64,000 nucleotides of DNA from Acetivibrio cellulolyticus CD2 (GTDB taxonomy: Bacteria > Bacillota > Clostridia > Acetivibrionales > Acetivibrionaceae): contig NZ_JH556659.1 of assembly GCF_000179595.2 (NCBI RefSeq), forward strand, positions 99,456 through 163,455, in the 5' to 3' direction. Below are positions 17,698 to 25,931 of this stretch, piece by piece. Numbering within the stretch: the stretch's first letter is position 1; every line of letters starts with the position of its first letter. The position numbers and the translations under genes are program-made. A model generated the notes under the pieces. The model ran no database searches. It was given only the letters and a program-made list of their open reading frames with translations, and was not told the DNA's origin.

Positions 17698-17794
17698 ACC
17701 ACTGATACTAAAGAAAGTTGTAGAGGATTAAAAACACTGAGACATTACATATTAATGAAATAATTTACATAAGGCAAACTGATCCTATTTCTTT

Positions 17795-17818
17795 GTCCCT
17801 AAGGGGACTATTTTTTTT
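17795..17818 (+). terminator. Rho-independent terminator after the MFS gene
   Basis: GTCCC (17795-17799) pairs with GGGAC (17804-17808), followed by an eight-T run at 17811-17818. The stem is short but the T-run is strong. Confidence 0.65.
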
Positions 17819-17914
17819 ACTAAAATGTGGTTTTTGATATATAATATAAACTAAGTTAAGTATAAGTTTTACATGAGAGCAAATTTGAATTTGTGTTAGA
17901 AAAGGAGAAAAATA

Positions 17915-18871
17915 ATGCAAGAATTATTTGATGTTTTCCCAAATTTAAAAAATAATAAAATTATCATAAGAAAAATGGAAGACAACGATACATTAGCATT
18001 ATCTGAAATCAGCAATAATGAAAATGTTTATAAATATATATCCCCTTTTTTGTATAAGAAAAATATGAAATTCTTGTCAACGGCAATAAAAAATCTTGGT
18101 GGTAGAGATTTTGAAAAAAAGAAATTGATTATAGCAGGAGTATATCTGCATGATAATCCCGATAAACTTGTTGGACTCGCAGAGATGTTTGACTATAACA
18201 AAAGGGAAAATAAGATTAAGATTGGTTATCGAATAAATGAGACATATTGGAATAAAGGTATTGCAACAAGTATCATTGAGTTATTACTTGAATATTTAAC
18301 ACAAGAAATTAAAATTGACTGCATTGAAGCGTTTGTAATGCCAGAAAATATATATTCTTCTAAGGCACTTTTGAAAAATGGATTTAGAAAGGAAGATTAT
18401 CTTTTGCAAGAGAAAAACTGGGGTGGAAAAGAAGTTGCAGATGTAGAAGTATATACTTATATGAGAGAAAATAAGGTTGTATTTAATTCGATTGATGAAT
18501 ATATTATGCAATTTCCAGAGGCTGTTCAGAGAATCCTTCATGAGCTAAGGCAGGTAATAAAAGAGGCTGCACCTGAGGCAAGCGAAAAAATAAGTTATCA
18601 GATGCCGACATTCTATTTGCATGGTAATCTTGTGCATTTTGCCGCTTTCAAAAATCATATTGGTTTTTATCCAACGCCATCCGGAATTGAAGCGTTTAAT
18701 GATGAGCTGGCCCAATATAAAGGAGCAAAAGGTTCGGTGCAGTTCCCTATCAATGCACCCATGCCGCTTGAATTAATAAAAAAGATAGTTGAGTTTAGGG
18801 TTGACGAAAATAAAAAGAAAGCTGATGAAAAATCAAAATTTTTTAGGGGACGAAAGCGACACAAATCATAA
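17915..18871 (+). CDS. GNAT acetyltransferase fused to a DUF1801 domain
   Basis: 318 residues. The N-terminal ~185 residues are a RimJ/RimL-type GNAT acetyltransferase: IIIRKMEDNDTLALSEI, KIKIGYRINETYWNKGIATS (acetyl-CoA site), then NIYSSKALLKNGF. The C-terminal part (about 189-305) is DUF1801, a frataxin-like fold related to YdhG: FNSIDEYIMQFPEAVQ, EKISYQMPTFYLHGN, and HIGFYPTPSGIEAF. The two usually occur as separate proteins. The acceptor is unknown; such enzymes modify proteins or small molecules including antibiotics. Start ATG with aaaaggagaaa. Confidence 0.85.
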   Translation: MQELFDVFPNLKNNKIIIRKMEDNDTLALSEISNNENVYKYISPFLYKKNMKFLSTAIKNLGGRDFEKKKLIIAGVYLHDNPDKLVGLAEMFDYNKRENKIKIGYRINETYWNKGIATSIIELLLEYLTQEIKIDCIEAFVMPENIYSSKALLKNGFRKEDYLLQEKNWGGKEVADVEVYTYMRENKVVFNSIDEYIMQFPEAVQRILHELRQVIKEAAPEASEKISYQMPTFYLHGNLVHFAAFKNHIGFYPTPSGIEAFNDELAQYKGAKGSVQFPINAPMPLELIKKIVEFRVDENKKKADEKSKFFRGRKRHKS

Positions 18872-18884
18872 TATAATCAGCAGT

Positions 18885-19418
18885 ATGAGTATGCCAAAAG
18901 TACGAAAAATGCTAAGCGACTGGGAGGCACCGCATATTCAATCGCTTATGAAATTAATTGAAACCCAGAGTAAGCTAACGCTTGTGCATTGGGTGGTTGA
19001 TTATTCCGAGCGGGTTATATTGCCCCTCTGGAGCAAGAATTACCCATGCGATCAACGTCCGAGAAATGCGCTGAATTCCGCTCGGGAGTGGATATCGGGA
19101 GCAATAAAATTGCCACAGGCGAAGATAGCAATCCTTGAGTGTCATGCTGCTGCAAGGGAGGCAGAAGGGAATCCAATTGCCCAAGCTGCCGCGAGGGCAA
19201 TTGGTCAATGTGCATCGACAATCCATTCCGCACGGCACTGTATAGGGCTTGCCTTTTATGGTGCGATTGCGGTCGCCTATGACCAACTCGGAACGGATGT
19301 GTTGTGGAGTCAAATAGAGCAATGCGCTGCAGAGGAGTGCAAACGTATGGAAGCTGATCTACATGCTATTGCAGTGGAGAACGAGCCAAACCGGGCAAAA
19401 ATTGATTGGAAATGCTGA
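18885..19418 (+). CDS. Imm5-like putative immunity protein
   Basis: 177 residues from the ATG at 18885, 13 bases after the previous stop. The frame is open further upstream but that part overlaps the DUF1801 domain. The sequence (PRNALNSAREWISGAIKL, AILECHAAAREAEGN, AARAIGQCASTIHSARHC) resembles Imm5-type putative immunity proteins, which are predicted to neutralise polymorphic toxins. No toxin gene is adjacent. Base composition is close to 50% GC, clearly higher than the surroundings, suggesting recent transfer. There is no strong RBS, so translation may be coupled to the gene before. Confidence 0.65.
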   Translation: MSMPKVRKMLSDWEAPHIQSLMKLIETQSKLTLVHWVVDYSERVILPLWSKNYPCDQRPRNALNSAREWISGAIKLPQAKIAILECHAAAREAEGNPIAQAAARAIGQCASTIHSARHCIGLAFYGAIAVAYDQLGTDVLWSQIEQCAAEECKRMEADLHAIAVENEPNRAKIDWKC

Positions 19419-19938
19419 CCATGAACCACTTGGGATCAGGACATTTTGTGTGAAAAAACACAGCCTAAATTTGTGGAGGGTAGCTCTCAGCACACACTCC
19501 TTAAGAATAGGATAAAAACACTGCATATCTAAAAAAGTTTGATAGTAGATGAAATTATCTAAAGAGGTTAAATTTCAGGTTGCCGGTAATATTACGACAT
19601 AACATCACCTGGAAAATTCTGGTTCAACATAATAAAGCATGGCATCTTACGTTATTATTTTATAGAGTGCTATGCATTATTTATATTATGGATTCACATC
19701 TATCGTTACGACCGATTTGGATCCCACGGTGAACGAGTCCTCGTCGACTGATACTATTCCTATGTAAAACACAGCATATACCGAGTATTGTCTCGTAATT
19801 AAAATAAAATGGTCGCATAAATAAATAGACAGTAAGAGAGATATATAGGTTCATAAATATATACCTATAGACAACCAGACTATTGCGTATTACTATATAC
19901 TAGTAATAAGTAATACGTAGTAGTGAGGAGGGGTTACA
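19419..19938. other. 520-bp region before the PadR/DUF1048 operon
   Basis: No intact gene. On the minus strand a frame at about 19687-19815 reads GIVSVDEDSFTVGSKSVV then TIDVNP-stop, which looks like the tail of a beta-rich surface protein, so it may be a gene scrap. The right end holds the padR promoter region and a palindrome. Confidence 0.4.
19886..19917. promoter_or_regulatory. Palindrome at the PadR operon promoter
   Basis: CGTATTACT (19886-19894) is exactly inverted as AGTAATACG (19909-19917), with a central actagt and an extra half-site agtaat between. It lies about 10 bp upstream of the padR RBS, so it is a candidate autoregulatory operator for PadR. Confidence 0.55.
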
Positions 19939-20265
19939 TTGGAAAACCTTACAGAAATGCTCAAAGGCGTGCTGGAGGGATGTATTCTTGAAATCATAAG
20001 CCACGAGGAAATCTACGGATACGAGATCACACGTAGGTTGAATGCCCTCGGTTTTTCGGACGTTGTGGATGGGACAGTATATACCATCTTGGTGCGGCTT
20101 GAGAAAAACAAGTTGGTGGAAATTACGAAAAAGCCGTCCGATATGGGGCCGCCGCGAAAGTTTTTCGCGCTCAACAATGCGGGGTGTGAGGAACTGCAGA
20201 AGTTCTGGGAAAAATGGGAGTTTATATCATCAAAAATTAGCGAGTTGAAGGAGAATAAACAATGA
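19939..20265 (+). CDS. PadR family transcriptional regulator
   Basis: 108 residues with the PadR winged helix: VLEGCILEIISHEEIYGYEI, then DGTVYTILVRLEKNKLV, then GPPRKFFALNNAG. PadR proteins usually sense phenolics or drugs and repress neighbouring genes. The start is TTG at 19939 after gaggagggg. Its stop overlaps the next start by four bases (ATGA), so the trio with two DUF1048 genes forms one operon. Confidence 0.92.
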   Translation: MENLTEMLKGVLEGCILEIISHEEIYGYEITRRLNALGFSDVVDGTVYTILVRLEKNKLVEITKKPSDMGPPRKFFALNNAGCEELQKFWEKWEFISSKISELKENKQ

Positions 20266-20609
20266 ATTTATGGGAGAAAATCACAGGCGGTGACATGACT
20301 ATAGAATTTAAAACTTTTGAATCGAGAGCTAAAAAGCTGCCGGCTGATTATCAACTGGCATGGGAAAAAATTAAAACCAATTTTTGGTCGCACTCAGATT
20401 TCACCGGTCGTAACCTCATGCCAATTCTTGACGGTGTGCTTGGTCTGCTTGAAGAAGCGGCGGCGGACGGTCAGAGTGTCCAAGAGGTTTTGGGTGACGA
20501 TATCAAAGGTTTTTGTTCAGCGCTGGCCGGAGAAGAAGGGGCAAAGTCTTTTCGTGACAAGTGGCGCAAGCAACTTAACGATAATATCGCTAAAAAATTA
20601 GGTAAATAG
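20262..20609 (+). CDS. DUF1048 family protein (first copy)
   Basis: 115 residues, all helical, matching DUF1048 (LPADYQLAWEKIKTNFW, then DGVLGLLEEAAADGQSV, then GDDIKGFCSAL). DUF1048 genes are regularly found next to PadR regulators in Firmicutes; their function is unknown. Start ATG overlaps the padR stop. GC content is above that of the surrounding genes. Confidence 0.88.
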   Translation: MNLWEKITGGDMTIEFKTFESRAKKLPADYQLAWEKIKTNFWSHSDFTGRNLMPILDGVLGLLEEAAADGQSVQEVLGDDIKGFCSALAGEEGAKSFRDKWRKQLNDNIAKKLGK

Positions 20610-20618
20610 GAGGATAGC

Positions 20619-20948
20619 ATGAAAATGAGAATACAAGATATCATTGAAGGCAAAAAAGAGTGGCTAGCACACATGGCACGTGTCAAAGCGCTCCCGCAAG
20701 ATTATCAGATTGTTTATAAAGAAATTCAAAAATATCTCTTTAAGGTCGGCCCTGTTGAGCTAACCGACGGGATAGGTTTGCTCTCGGGGATTGTCGATCT
20801 TTTTGAAGAGGGTGCGGCCTTGGGAAAAGGCGTGCTCGAAGTGACAAGCAGTAATGTAGCAGCTTTCTGTGACGATCTCATTAAAGATTCAAAAACTTAT
20901 GCTGACATTTATCAAGATCAGTTGACCAAGAAGTTTACAAGTCCATAA
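20619..20948 (+). CDS. DUF1048 family protein (second copy)
   Basis: 109 residues, paralogous to the protein encoded just upstream: LPQDYQIVYKEIQKYLF, DGIGLLSGIVDLFEEGAALG, then SSNVAAFCDDLI. The RBS is aggagg before the ATG. Two adjacent but diverged copies may form a hetero-oligomer; that is inference. Confidence 0.88.
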   Translation: MKMRIQDIIEGKKEWLAHMARVKALPQDYQIVYKEIQKYLFKVGPVELTDGIGLLSGIVDLFEEGAALGKGVLEVTSSNVAAFCDDLIKDSKTYADIYQDQLTKKFTSP

Positions 20949-21003
20949 AAAAGGTTAGGGATAAAACAAAGTAAAAATATGGGTAAAACAGTATATAAAA
21001 GTA

Positions 21004-21025
21004 ATATGACATATTGTTGTCATAT
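21004..21025. promoter_or_regulatory. YafY operator, copy 1
   Basis: Perfect inverted repeat ATATGACA-tattgt-TGTCATAT, 33 bp upstream of the yafY-type start. The same TGACA-N6-TGTCA core recurs at 21960-21981 before the next gene. Confidence 0.7.
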
Positions 21026-21057
21026 ATTTGTGCTAAAATGATTATGGGTGATGAAGT

Positions 21058-21960
21058 ATGCAGATTAATAGGCTGCTTGAAATTGTATATATTCTTTTTG
21101 AGAAAAAGATAGTAACAGCGAAGGAATTATCCGAGCATTTTGAAGTATCACAAAGGACAATTTATAGGGATGTAGATGCATTGAGTGCAGCGGGTATACC
21201 CATATATGCAAACAAAGGAAAAGGAGGAGGAATTAGTCTCCTTGATAATTATGTGATAAAAAAATCAATACTTTCTGAAAAAGAACAAATTGATATTCTA
21301 GCTTCTTTACATGGGATGAAAGCTTTAAATGTTCCTGATGTAGAGCCAGTACTTAAAAAATTAGCAACTCTGTTTGATAAAAACGATGCCAATTGGATAG
21401 ATGTGGATTTTTCTAATTGGGGCAGTAATTCAGATGAAAAAGAAAAATTCAATTTGCTTAAAACAGCTATATTAAATAAAAATCGTATAGAATTTGACTA
21501 CTATAGTTCTTATGGAGAAAAGACAGAAAGAAGCATTGAGCCTTTGAAACTATTGTTTAAAGGTCAGGCTTGGTATGTTTATGGCTTTTGTACTGTTAAG
21601 AGTGACTATAGAACGTTCAGGGTAACCCGGATAAAAAATCTTGCACTCTTAAATGAAAAATTTGCAAGAATTACACCTAAAGATATCTTGACGGAATCTC
21701 ATGAAACAACTACTAAAATTATAAAGCTTGTAATGAAAATTTCATCAAGTATGGCTTATCGAGTGTATGATGAATTTGAACAGAATTCTATAACGAAAAC
21801 TGCAGATGGAAGCTTTATAGCAACAGCAAATTTGCCTGAGAGCGAGTGGGTATATGGCTATGTTCTATCATTTGGTGATTATGGAGAGGTTATAGAGCCA
21901 GAGTATGTCAGGGAAATGATAAAAAGTAAACTTGAAAACAGTTTGAAAAAATATCTATAA
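21058..21960 (+). CDS. YafY-type HTH_11/WYL-domain transcriptional regulator
   Basis: 300 residues. The N-terminal DeoR-like winged helix (1-60) has QINRLLEIVYILFEKK, LSEHFEVSQRTIYRDVD and GIPIYANKGKGGGISL. A WYL domain (about 140-225) includes KLLFKGQAWYVYGFCTVKS and YRTFRVTRIKNL, with WYVYGFC as the WYL core, followed by the WCX region. These one-component regulators bind small ligands or nucleic acids. Palindromes before it and before the GyrI-like gene suggest it controls both. Confidence 0.9.
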   Translation: MQINRLLEIVYILFEKKIVTAKELSEHFEVSQRTIYRDVDALSAAGIPIYANKGKGGGISLLDNYVIKKSILSEKEQIDILASLHGMKALNVPDVEPVLKKLATLFDKNDANWIDVDFSNWGSNSDEKEKFNLLKTAILNKNRIEFDYYSSYGEKTERSIEPLKLLFKGQAWYVYGFCTVKSDYRTFRVTRIKNLALLNEKFARITPKDILTESHETTTKIIKLVMKISSSMAYRVYDEFEQNSITKTADGSFIATANLPESEWVYGYVLSFGDYGEVIEPEYVREMIKSKLENSLKKYL

Positions 21961-21981
21961 TATGACATGCTGTTGTCAAAT
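21960..21981. promoter_or_regulatory. YafY operator, copy 2
   Basis: ATATGACA-tgctgt-TGTCAAAT, near-identical to the site at 21004-21025 (one arm base differs). It begins at the last base of the yafY stop codon and lies 44 bp before the GyrI-like start. Confidence 0.7.
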
Positions 21982-22024
21982 TAAGAATAATATACTGATT
22001 TCATTACAATATGAAAAGAGGTAT

Positions 22025-22489
22025 ATGAAAATGAATTATGAATTAGTACAACTGGAAGAAAAAAAGGTGGCAGGAATTAGAGTAAGAACCAGCAACAGTG
22101 ATCCAAACATGAGCAGCAGTATCGGTATGGCTTGGCAGAGGTTTTTCGAAGAGGGTATATATCAATCCATGCCTGATAAGAAAAATGATAAGAGCATAGG
22201 TCTTTATACGAATTATGAAAATGGTGTAAGCGGAGCATATGATGTAATGGTTTGCTGTGAAGTTGAAGATACGGTAATCCTGCCCGAGAATGTACAATCA
22301 GAAATTATTACCTCGGGGAAATACGCAAAATTTATTATTCATGGACATGTACAAAAAGCAGTAGCGGAGTTTTGGATGAAGCTTTGGTCTATGGACTTAG
22401 ACAGAAAATACTGCTGTGATTTTGAAGAATATCAAGCTGGCGGCGATATAGAGAATGCCGAAATACACATATATATTTCATTAAAATAG
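22025..22489 (+). CDS. GyrI-like small-molecule-binding protein
   Basis: 154 residues from the ATG at 22025 (RBS aaaagagg). The frame is open to 21962, but that part is the operator. It is a stand-alone effector-binding domain of the GyrI/AraC type: YELVQLEEKKVAGIRVR, then SIGMAWQRFFEEGIY, IGLYTNYENGVSGAYDVMV and a C-terminal AEIHIYISLK strand. Such proteins bind hydrophobic drugs; some stand-alone members are reported to hydrolyse cyclopropanoid antibiotics. The adjacent YafY regulator and matching operator suggest ligand-inducible expression. Confidence 0.82.
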   Translation: MKMNYELVQLEEKKVAGIRVRTSNSDPNMSSSIGMAWQRFFEEGIYQSMPDKKNDKSIGLYTNYENGVSGAYDVMVCCEVEDTVILPENVQSEIITSGKYAKFIIHGHVQKAVAEFWMKLWSMDLDRKYCCDFEEYQAGGDIENAEIHIYISLK

Positions 22490-22655
22490 ATATGAAAGAA
22501 GCTCCCACAAACAGCGAGGAATATATCTATCAGCCCCTCGCAAGACCGAAGTTAACAATCTAAAAACGGTTTTGGGATTTAATGTTAGGCAAAAATATTA
22601 GAAATGCTTGTTGAAAACGTTTCAAAAAGTATTTGTAGAGGATGGTGAAAAAGGC

Positions 22656-23414
22656 ATGAATATTATCAGTGTTGATAGCAGTAATATTGACAAAGAACAT
22701 ATATGCTGTGCTATTTCAGATAAAAAGGGTGAAACTTGTGTATCATCCAAGAAAACATGGATGAAAAGTCAATTTGAAAAGGGACTGGTTTTTAAAAGGC
22801 TCGATGCAAGGGGAAAGGTTTTTATTGAGTATATTCCCGCTGAAAAAGCATGGTGTCCTATTGAAGCTGAGGGCTACCTTTTCATAAACTGTTTTTGGGT
22901 TTCCGGGCAGTTTAAAGGTCAGGGGTACGCAAATAGGTTGCTGGAAGAATGCATTGGTGATGCAAAGGCACAGAATAAAAAAGGACTTGTAATTCTTTCA
23001 TCAGTAAAGAAGATGCCATTTTTGTCAGACCCTAAGCATTTAAAGTATAAAGGTTTCAAAGTCTGTGATACGGCGAAGCCTTACTTTGAACTTTTGTATC
23101 TCCCATTTGAAGAAAATGCAGTAGAGCCAAAATTCAAGGCTTGCTGTAAGAATGCTTCTATTGATGAAAAGGGGATGGTTTTATACTACACCAATCAATG
23201 TCCTCATACCGATAAGTATGCTCCGTTAATAGCTGATATAGCCAAATCAAAAGGACAAAGCATTAAACTCAAAAAGATAGAATCAATGGAACAGGCACAA
23301 AATGCCCCGGCTCCGTTTACAACATACAGCTTTTTTTATGATGGTAAATTTGTAACAAACGAAATATTCTCAGAAAGTAAGTTCGTGAAATTTCTTGAGG
23401 AAAAGGGGTTGTAG
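22656..23414 (+). CDS. GNAT-family protein with YoaP domain
   Basis: 252 residues from the ATG at 22656 (MNIISVDSSNIDKEHICC), which matches the usual start of relatives. The GNAT part includes FWVSGQFKGQGYANRLLEEC. The C-terminal YoaP-like domain (about 205-250) contains PAPFTTYSFFYDGKF. Near-identical architecture is widespread in clostridia; the substrate is unknown. The stop codon directly abuts the next ATG, so it is an operon with the radical SAM gene. The RBS is weak for this start, and a TTG at 22608 is the alternative. Confidence 0.82.
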   Translation: MNIISVDSSNIDKEHICCAISDKKGETCVSSKKTWMKSQFEKGLVFKRLDARGKVFIEYIPAEKAWCPIEAEGYLFINCFWVSGQFKGQGYANRLLEECIGDAKAQNKKGLVILSSVKKMPFLSDPKHLKYKGFKVCDTAKPYFELLYLPFEENAVEPKFKACCKNASIDEKGMVLYYTNQCPHTDKYAPLIADIAKSKGQSIKLKKIESMEQAQNAPAPFTTYSFFYDGKFVTNEIFSESKFVKFLEEKGL

Positions 23415-24302
23415 ATGGAATTCATAACAGCAAAAACAATTGTTTCGGGGTATTCGGAGAACAACTCCTGGTTTGGCATAAACTATAATATGAATATATA
23501 TAAAGGCTGTAGTCATGGTTGTATTTATTGTGATAGTAGAAGTGAATGCTACAGAGTTGATAATTTTGATAGGGTGAGAGCGAAGGAAAATGCTCTTGCC
23601 CTAATTGAACGTGAGCTTAAATCAAAGCGCAAAAAGGGTGTTGTCGGAACAGGAGCTATGAGTGATCCATACAATCGATTTGAAGAAGAGTATATGCTCA
23701 CAAGGGGAGCAATGGAGCTAATAAATCGATTTGGGTTTGGTGCAGCTATCGCCACAAAAAGTGATTTGATAGTGCGGGATATTGACATTCTAAAGGAGAT
23801 ATCAAAGCATTCTCCCATGTTGGTAAAAATAACAGTTACAACTGCTGATGATGTATTGTGCAGTAAAGTTGAACCAAACGTATCAGTTTCATCTTGTAGA
23901 TTCAAAGCAATAAACAAACTGTCTCAAGAAGGAATCTTTGTGGGTGTATTATTGATGCCTGTTCTTCCTTTTATTGAGGACACTGAGGATAATATAAAAG
24001 AGATTATAGAACTTGCTTACCAAAATGGGGCAAAGTTTATCTATCCTGCATTCGGCGTAACTTTAAGGCAGAATCAAAGGGATTGGTATTATAATAAACT
24101 GGATGAATTATTTCCTTCAATCAAAGAGAAATATATAAAAAATTATGGGAACTCATATGAATGCCGTTCACTCAAGGCAAAGGAATTGTGGAGTTTGTTT
24201 AAGAATAAATGTAATGAATATGGGATTCTTTATAAAATGGATGATATAATAAGAGGATACAAGAATTCTTTTCAACCGGTACAAATTTCACTGTTTGAAT
24301 AA
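23415..24302 (+). CDS. SPL-family radical SAM protein
   Basis: 295 residues. The radical SAM cluster motif C32-x3-C36-x2-C39 (GCSHGCIYCD) is near the N-terminus. GTGAMSDPYNRFEEEY and the C-terminal ...YKNSFQPVQISLFE match the spore photoproduct lyase-related radical SAM group (Rv2578c-like), which is predicted to repair nucleic acid or act on related substrates. It would bind a [4Fe-4S] cluster and cleave S-adenosylmethionine. Pairing with the GNAT-YoaP gene, without a gap, suggests a common substrate. The exact reaction is not known. Confidence 0.88.
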   Translation: MEFITAKTIVSGYSENNSWFGINYNMNIYKGCSHGCIYCDSRSECYRVDNFDRVRAKENALALIERELKSKRKKGVVGTGAMSDPYNRFEEEYMLTRGAMELINRFGFGAAIATKSDLIVRDIDILKEISKHSPMLVKITVTTADDVLCSKVEPNVSVSSCRFKAINKLSQEGIFVGVLLMPVLPFIEDTEDNIKEIIELAYQNGAKFIYPAFGVTLRQNQRDWYYNKLDELFPSIKEKYIKNYGNSYECRSLKAKELWSLFKNKCNEYGILYKMDDIIRGYKNSFQPVQISLFE

Positions 24303-24356
24303 CGTAAGTAAATCTAGAAGTCTGGGGATATTTTACATGTGACTGATATATAAACT

Positions 24357-25139
24357 ATGTTTTTGAAAGTTGGTGATATCATAGAAAAGATATATACAAC
24401 AAGTCAAATTGCAAAGATAATCGGTATTCATCCAAATACAGTACGAATGTATGAGGAACTTGAACTGATTCCGAAGCCTTTGCGCAAATTAAATGGCTAT
24501 AGAATTTTCACCGATCTTCACATCGAGCAATTCAGATTAGCTCGCACCGCATTTCAGATTGAGGTATTGCAAAACGGACTTAGAAAAAATATTATAGAGG
24601 TCGTAAAATTATCTGCAAACAAGCAATATGATAAAGCAATTAAATTGACACATCTATATATTCAAACCGTCAGAGAAGAAATTGCAAATACGAATGAAGC
24701 GGTGGAAATTACTAAGGCATTGCTGCATGGATATTCGCAAACAAACACAGCTTTCTTGAAACGCAAAGAAGTCTCGGATGCCACTGGTATCACCATGGAC
24801 ACGCTTCGCAATTGGGAAATGAATGGACTTCTTAATGTTAAGCGTAAAGAAAATGGTTATCGTGTTTATAGCAATGAGGATATACAAAAATTGAAGATCA
24901 TCAGATCTCTGAGGTGTGCAAATTTCTCTCTTTCTGCAATTTTGCGAATGATGAATGCTTTTAACCAAAATTCTGAAACCAGCATTGAACAATTGTTGAA
25001 TACACCAGGAAAAAGCGAGGATATTGTCTCTGTTTGTGACAAGTTGATCTTATCCTTACACGCAGCAGAAGAGAATGCAAAACAGATTATTATTATGTTG
25101 AACGAAATGCAAAGCAAATATTCAAACCCTCCACTTTAA
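24357..25139 (+). CDS. MerR-type regulator with two HTH domains
   Basis: 260 residues with two MerR winged helices. The first is at about 14-80 (TTSQIAKIIGIHPNTVRMYE, then NGYRIFTDLHIEQF) and the second at about 134-205 (RKEVSDATGITMDTLRNWE, then NGYRVYSNEDIQKL). A helical linker joins them and a coiled coil closes the protein. Usual MerR proteins have one HTH and dimerise, so a double-headed chain may bind DNA alone. It lies just before a two-gene ABC exporter that it probably regulates. The start at 24357 has no clear RBS. Confidence 0.85.
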   Translation: MFLKVGDIIEKIYTTSQIAKIIGIHPNTVRMYEELELIPKPLRKLNGYRIFTDLHIEQFRLARTAFQIEVLQNGLRKNIIEVVKLSANKQYDKAIKLTHLYIQTVREEIANTNEAVEITKALLHGYSQTNTAFLKRKEVSDATGITMDTLRNWEMNGLLNVKRKENGYRVYSNEDIQKLKIIRSLRCANFSLSAILRMMNAFNQNSETSIEQLLNTPGKSEDIVSVCDKLILSLHAAEENAKQIIIMLNEMQSKYSNPPL

Positions 25140-25169
25140 CACCAGACTTTTGTTTGGTGTTATTCTTTT
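25138..25169 (+). terminator. Terminator or attenuator between merR and the ABC exporter
   Basis: AACACCA (25138-25144) pairs with TGGTGTT (25155-25161), followed by attcttttt. The stem begins at the merR stop codon. Because the ABC genes follow 25 bp later, it may be a partial terminator that lowers exporter expression. Confidence 0.65.
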
Positions 25170-25193
25170 TATATCAAATAAAAGGAGGAGCAG

Positions 25194-25931
25194 ATGATGG
25201 AGGATATAATCAAGGTAAAGAATCTGTCAAAGGCTTACGGTAATCTGAAAGCTGTTGATGATTTCAGCTTTTCGGTAAAGAAAGGCACAGTATTTGGCTT
25301 GCTTGGTGCAAATGGCGCAGGAAAGAGTACAACCATTGAATGTGTTTTGGGTACAAAAAAGGCTGACAGCGGTCTTGTTTCTGTATTAGGAATGAACCCA
25401 ACTATCAATCGTAAGGAACTTTTTGAGCAGGTGGGTGTACAGTTCCAGGAGGCGCATTACCAGGAAAATATTAAAGTCGGTGAATTATGTGAGGTAACCG
25501 CTTCGCTTTATAAAAGCCCTGCAGAATACAACCAACTGCTTACGGATTTTGGGATCGCGAATAAAAGAGGCATACTTGTAAAAGAGCTTTCCGGTGGGGA
25601 AAAACAGCGCCTGTTTATTGTGCTTGCCTTAATACCAAAGCCCAAAGTGGTGTTTTTAGATGAACTTACCACGGGTCTTGATGCAAGAGCCAGACGAGAT
25701 GTTTGGCAGATACTAACAAGACTTAAGGCTGATGGACTTACAATTCTGCTGACTTCACATTTTATGGACGAGGTAGAAACCTTGTGCGATGAGATTTGCA
25801 TTTTGAAAGCAGGTAAACCAGCGTTTTGCGGAACGGTTACTGAAGCAATTAATCAGAGTCCTCACGACAAATTTGAGGACGCTTACCTTTGGTTTACAGA
25901 TGAAAGGAGTGCAGGTAATGAAAGCCTATAA
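25194..25931 (+). CDS. ABC exporter ATP-binding protein (DrrA type)
   Basis: 245 residues. Walker A GANGAGKST (38-46), signature LSGGEKQR (about 135), Walker B VVFLDELTTGLD (about 157) and the switch H in LTSHFMDE are all present. The sequence fits the drug or lantibiotic exporter class that pairs with ABC-2 permeases. The RBS is aaaggaggag before ATGATG at 25194. It overlaps the permease gene by 14 bp. Confidence 0.92.
   Translation: MMEDIIKVKNLSKAYGNLKAVDDFSFSVKKGTVFGLLGANGAGKSTTIECVLGTKKADSGLVSVLGMNPTINRKELFEQVGVQFQEAHYQENIKVGELCEVTASLYKSPAEYNQLLTDFGIANKRGILVKELSGGEKQRLFIVLALIPKPKVVFLDELTTGLDARARRDVWQILTRLKADGLTILLTSHFMDEVETLCDEICILKAGKPAFCGTVTEAINQSPHDKFEDAYLWFTDERSAGNESL

Noticed and set aside
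17025-17702. Minus-strand open frames within the MFS gene
   Set aside because: Antisense shadows of a clear transporter gene, no RBS.
18975-19322. Minus-strand frames opposite the Imm5-like gene
   Set aside because: The plus-strand frame shows recognisable family segments; the opposite frames arise from higher GC.
22515-22542. Hairpin GCGAGG/CCTCGC before the GNAT-YoaP gene as a terminator
   Set aside because: No T-run follows and no clear role; could be a weak processing site but evidence is too thin.
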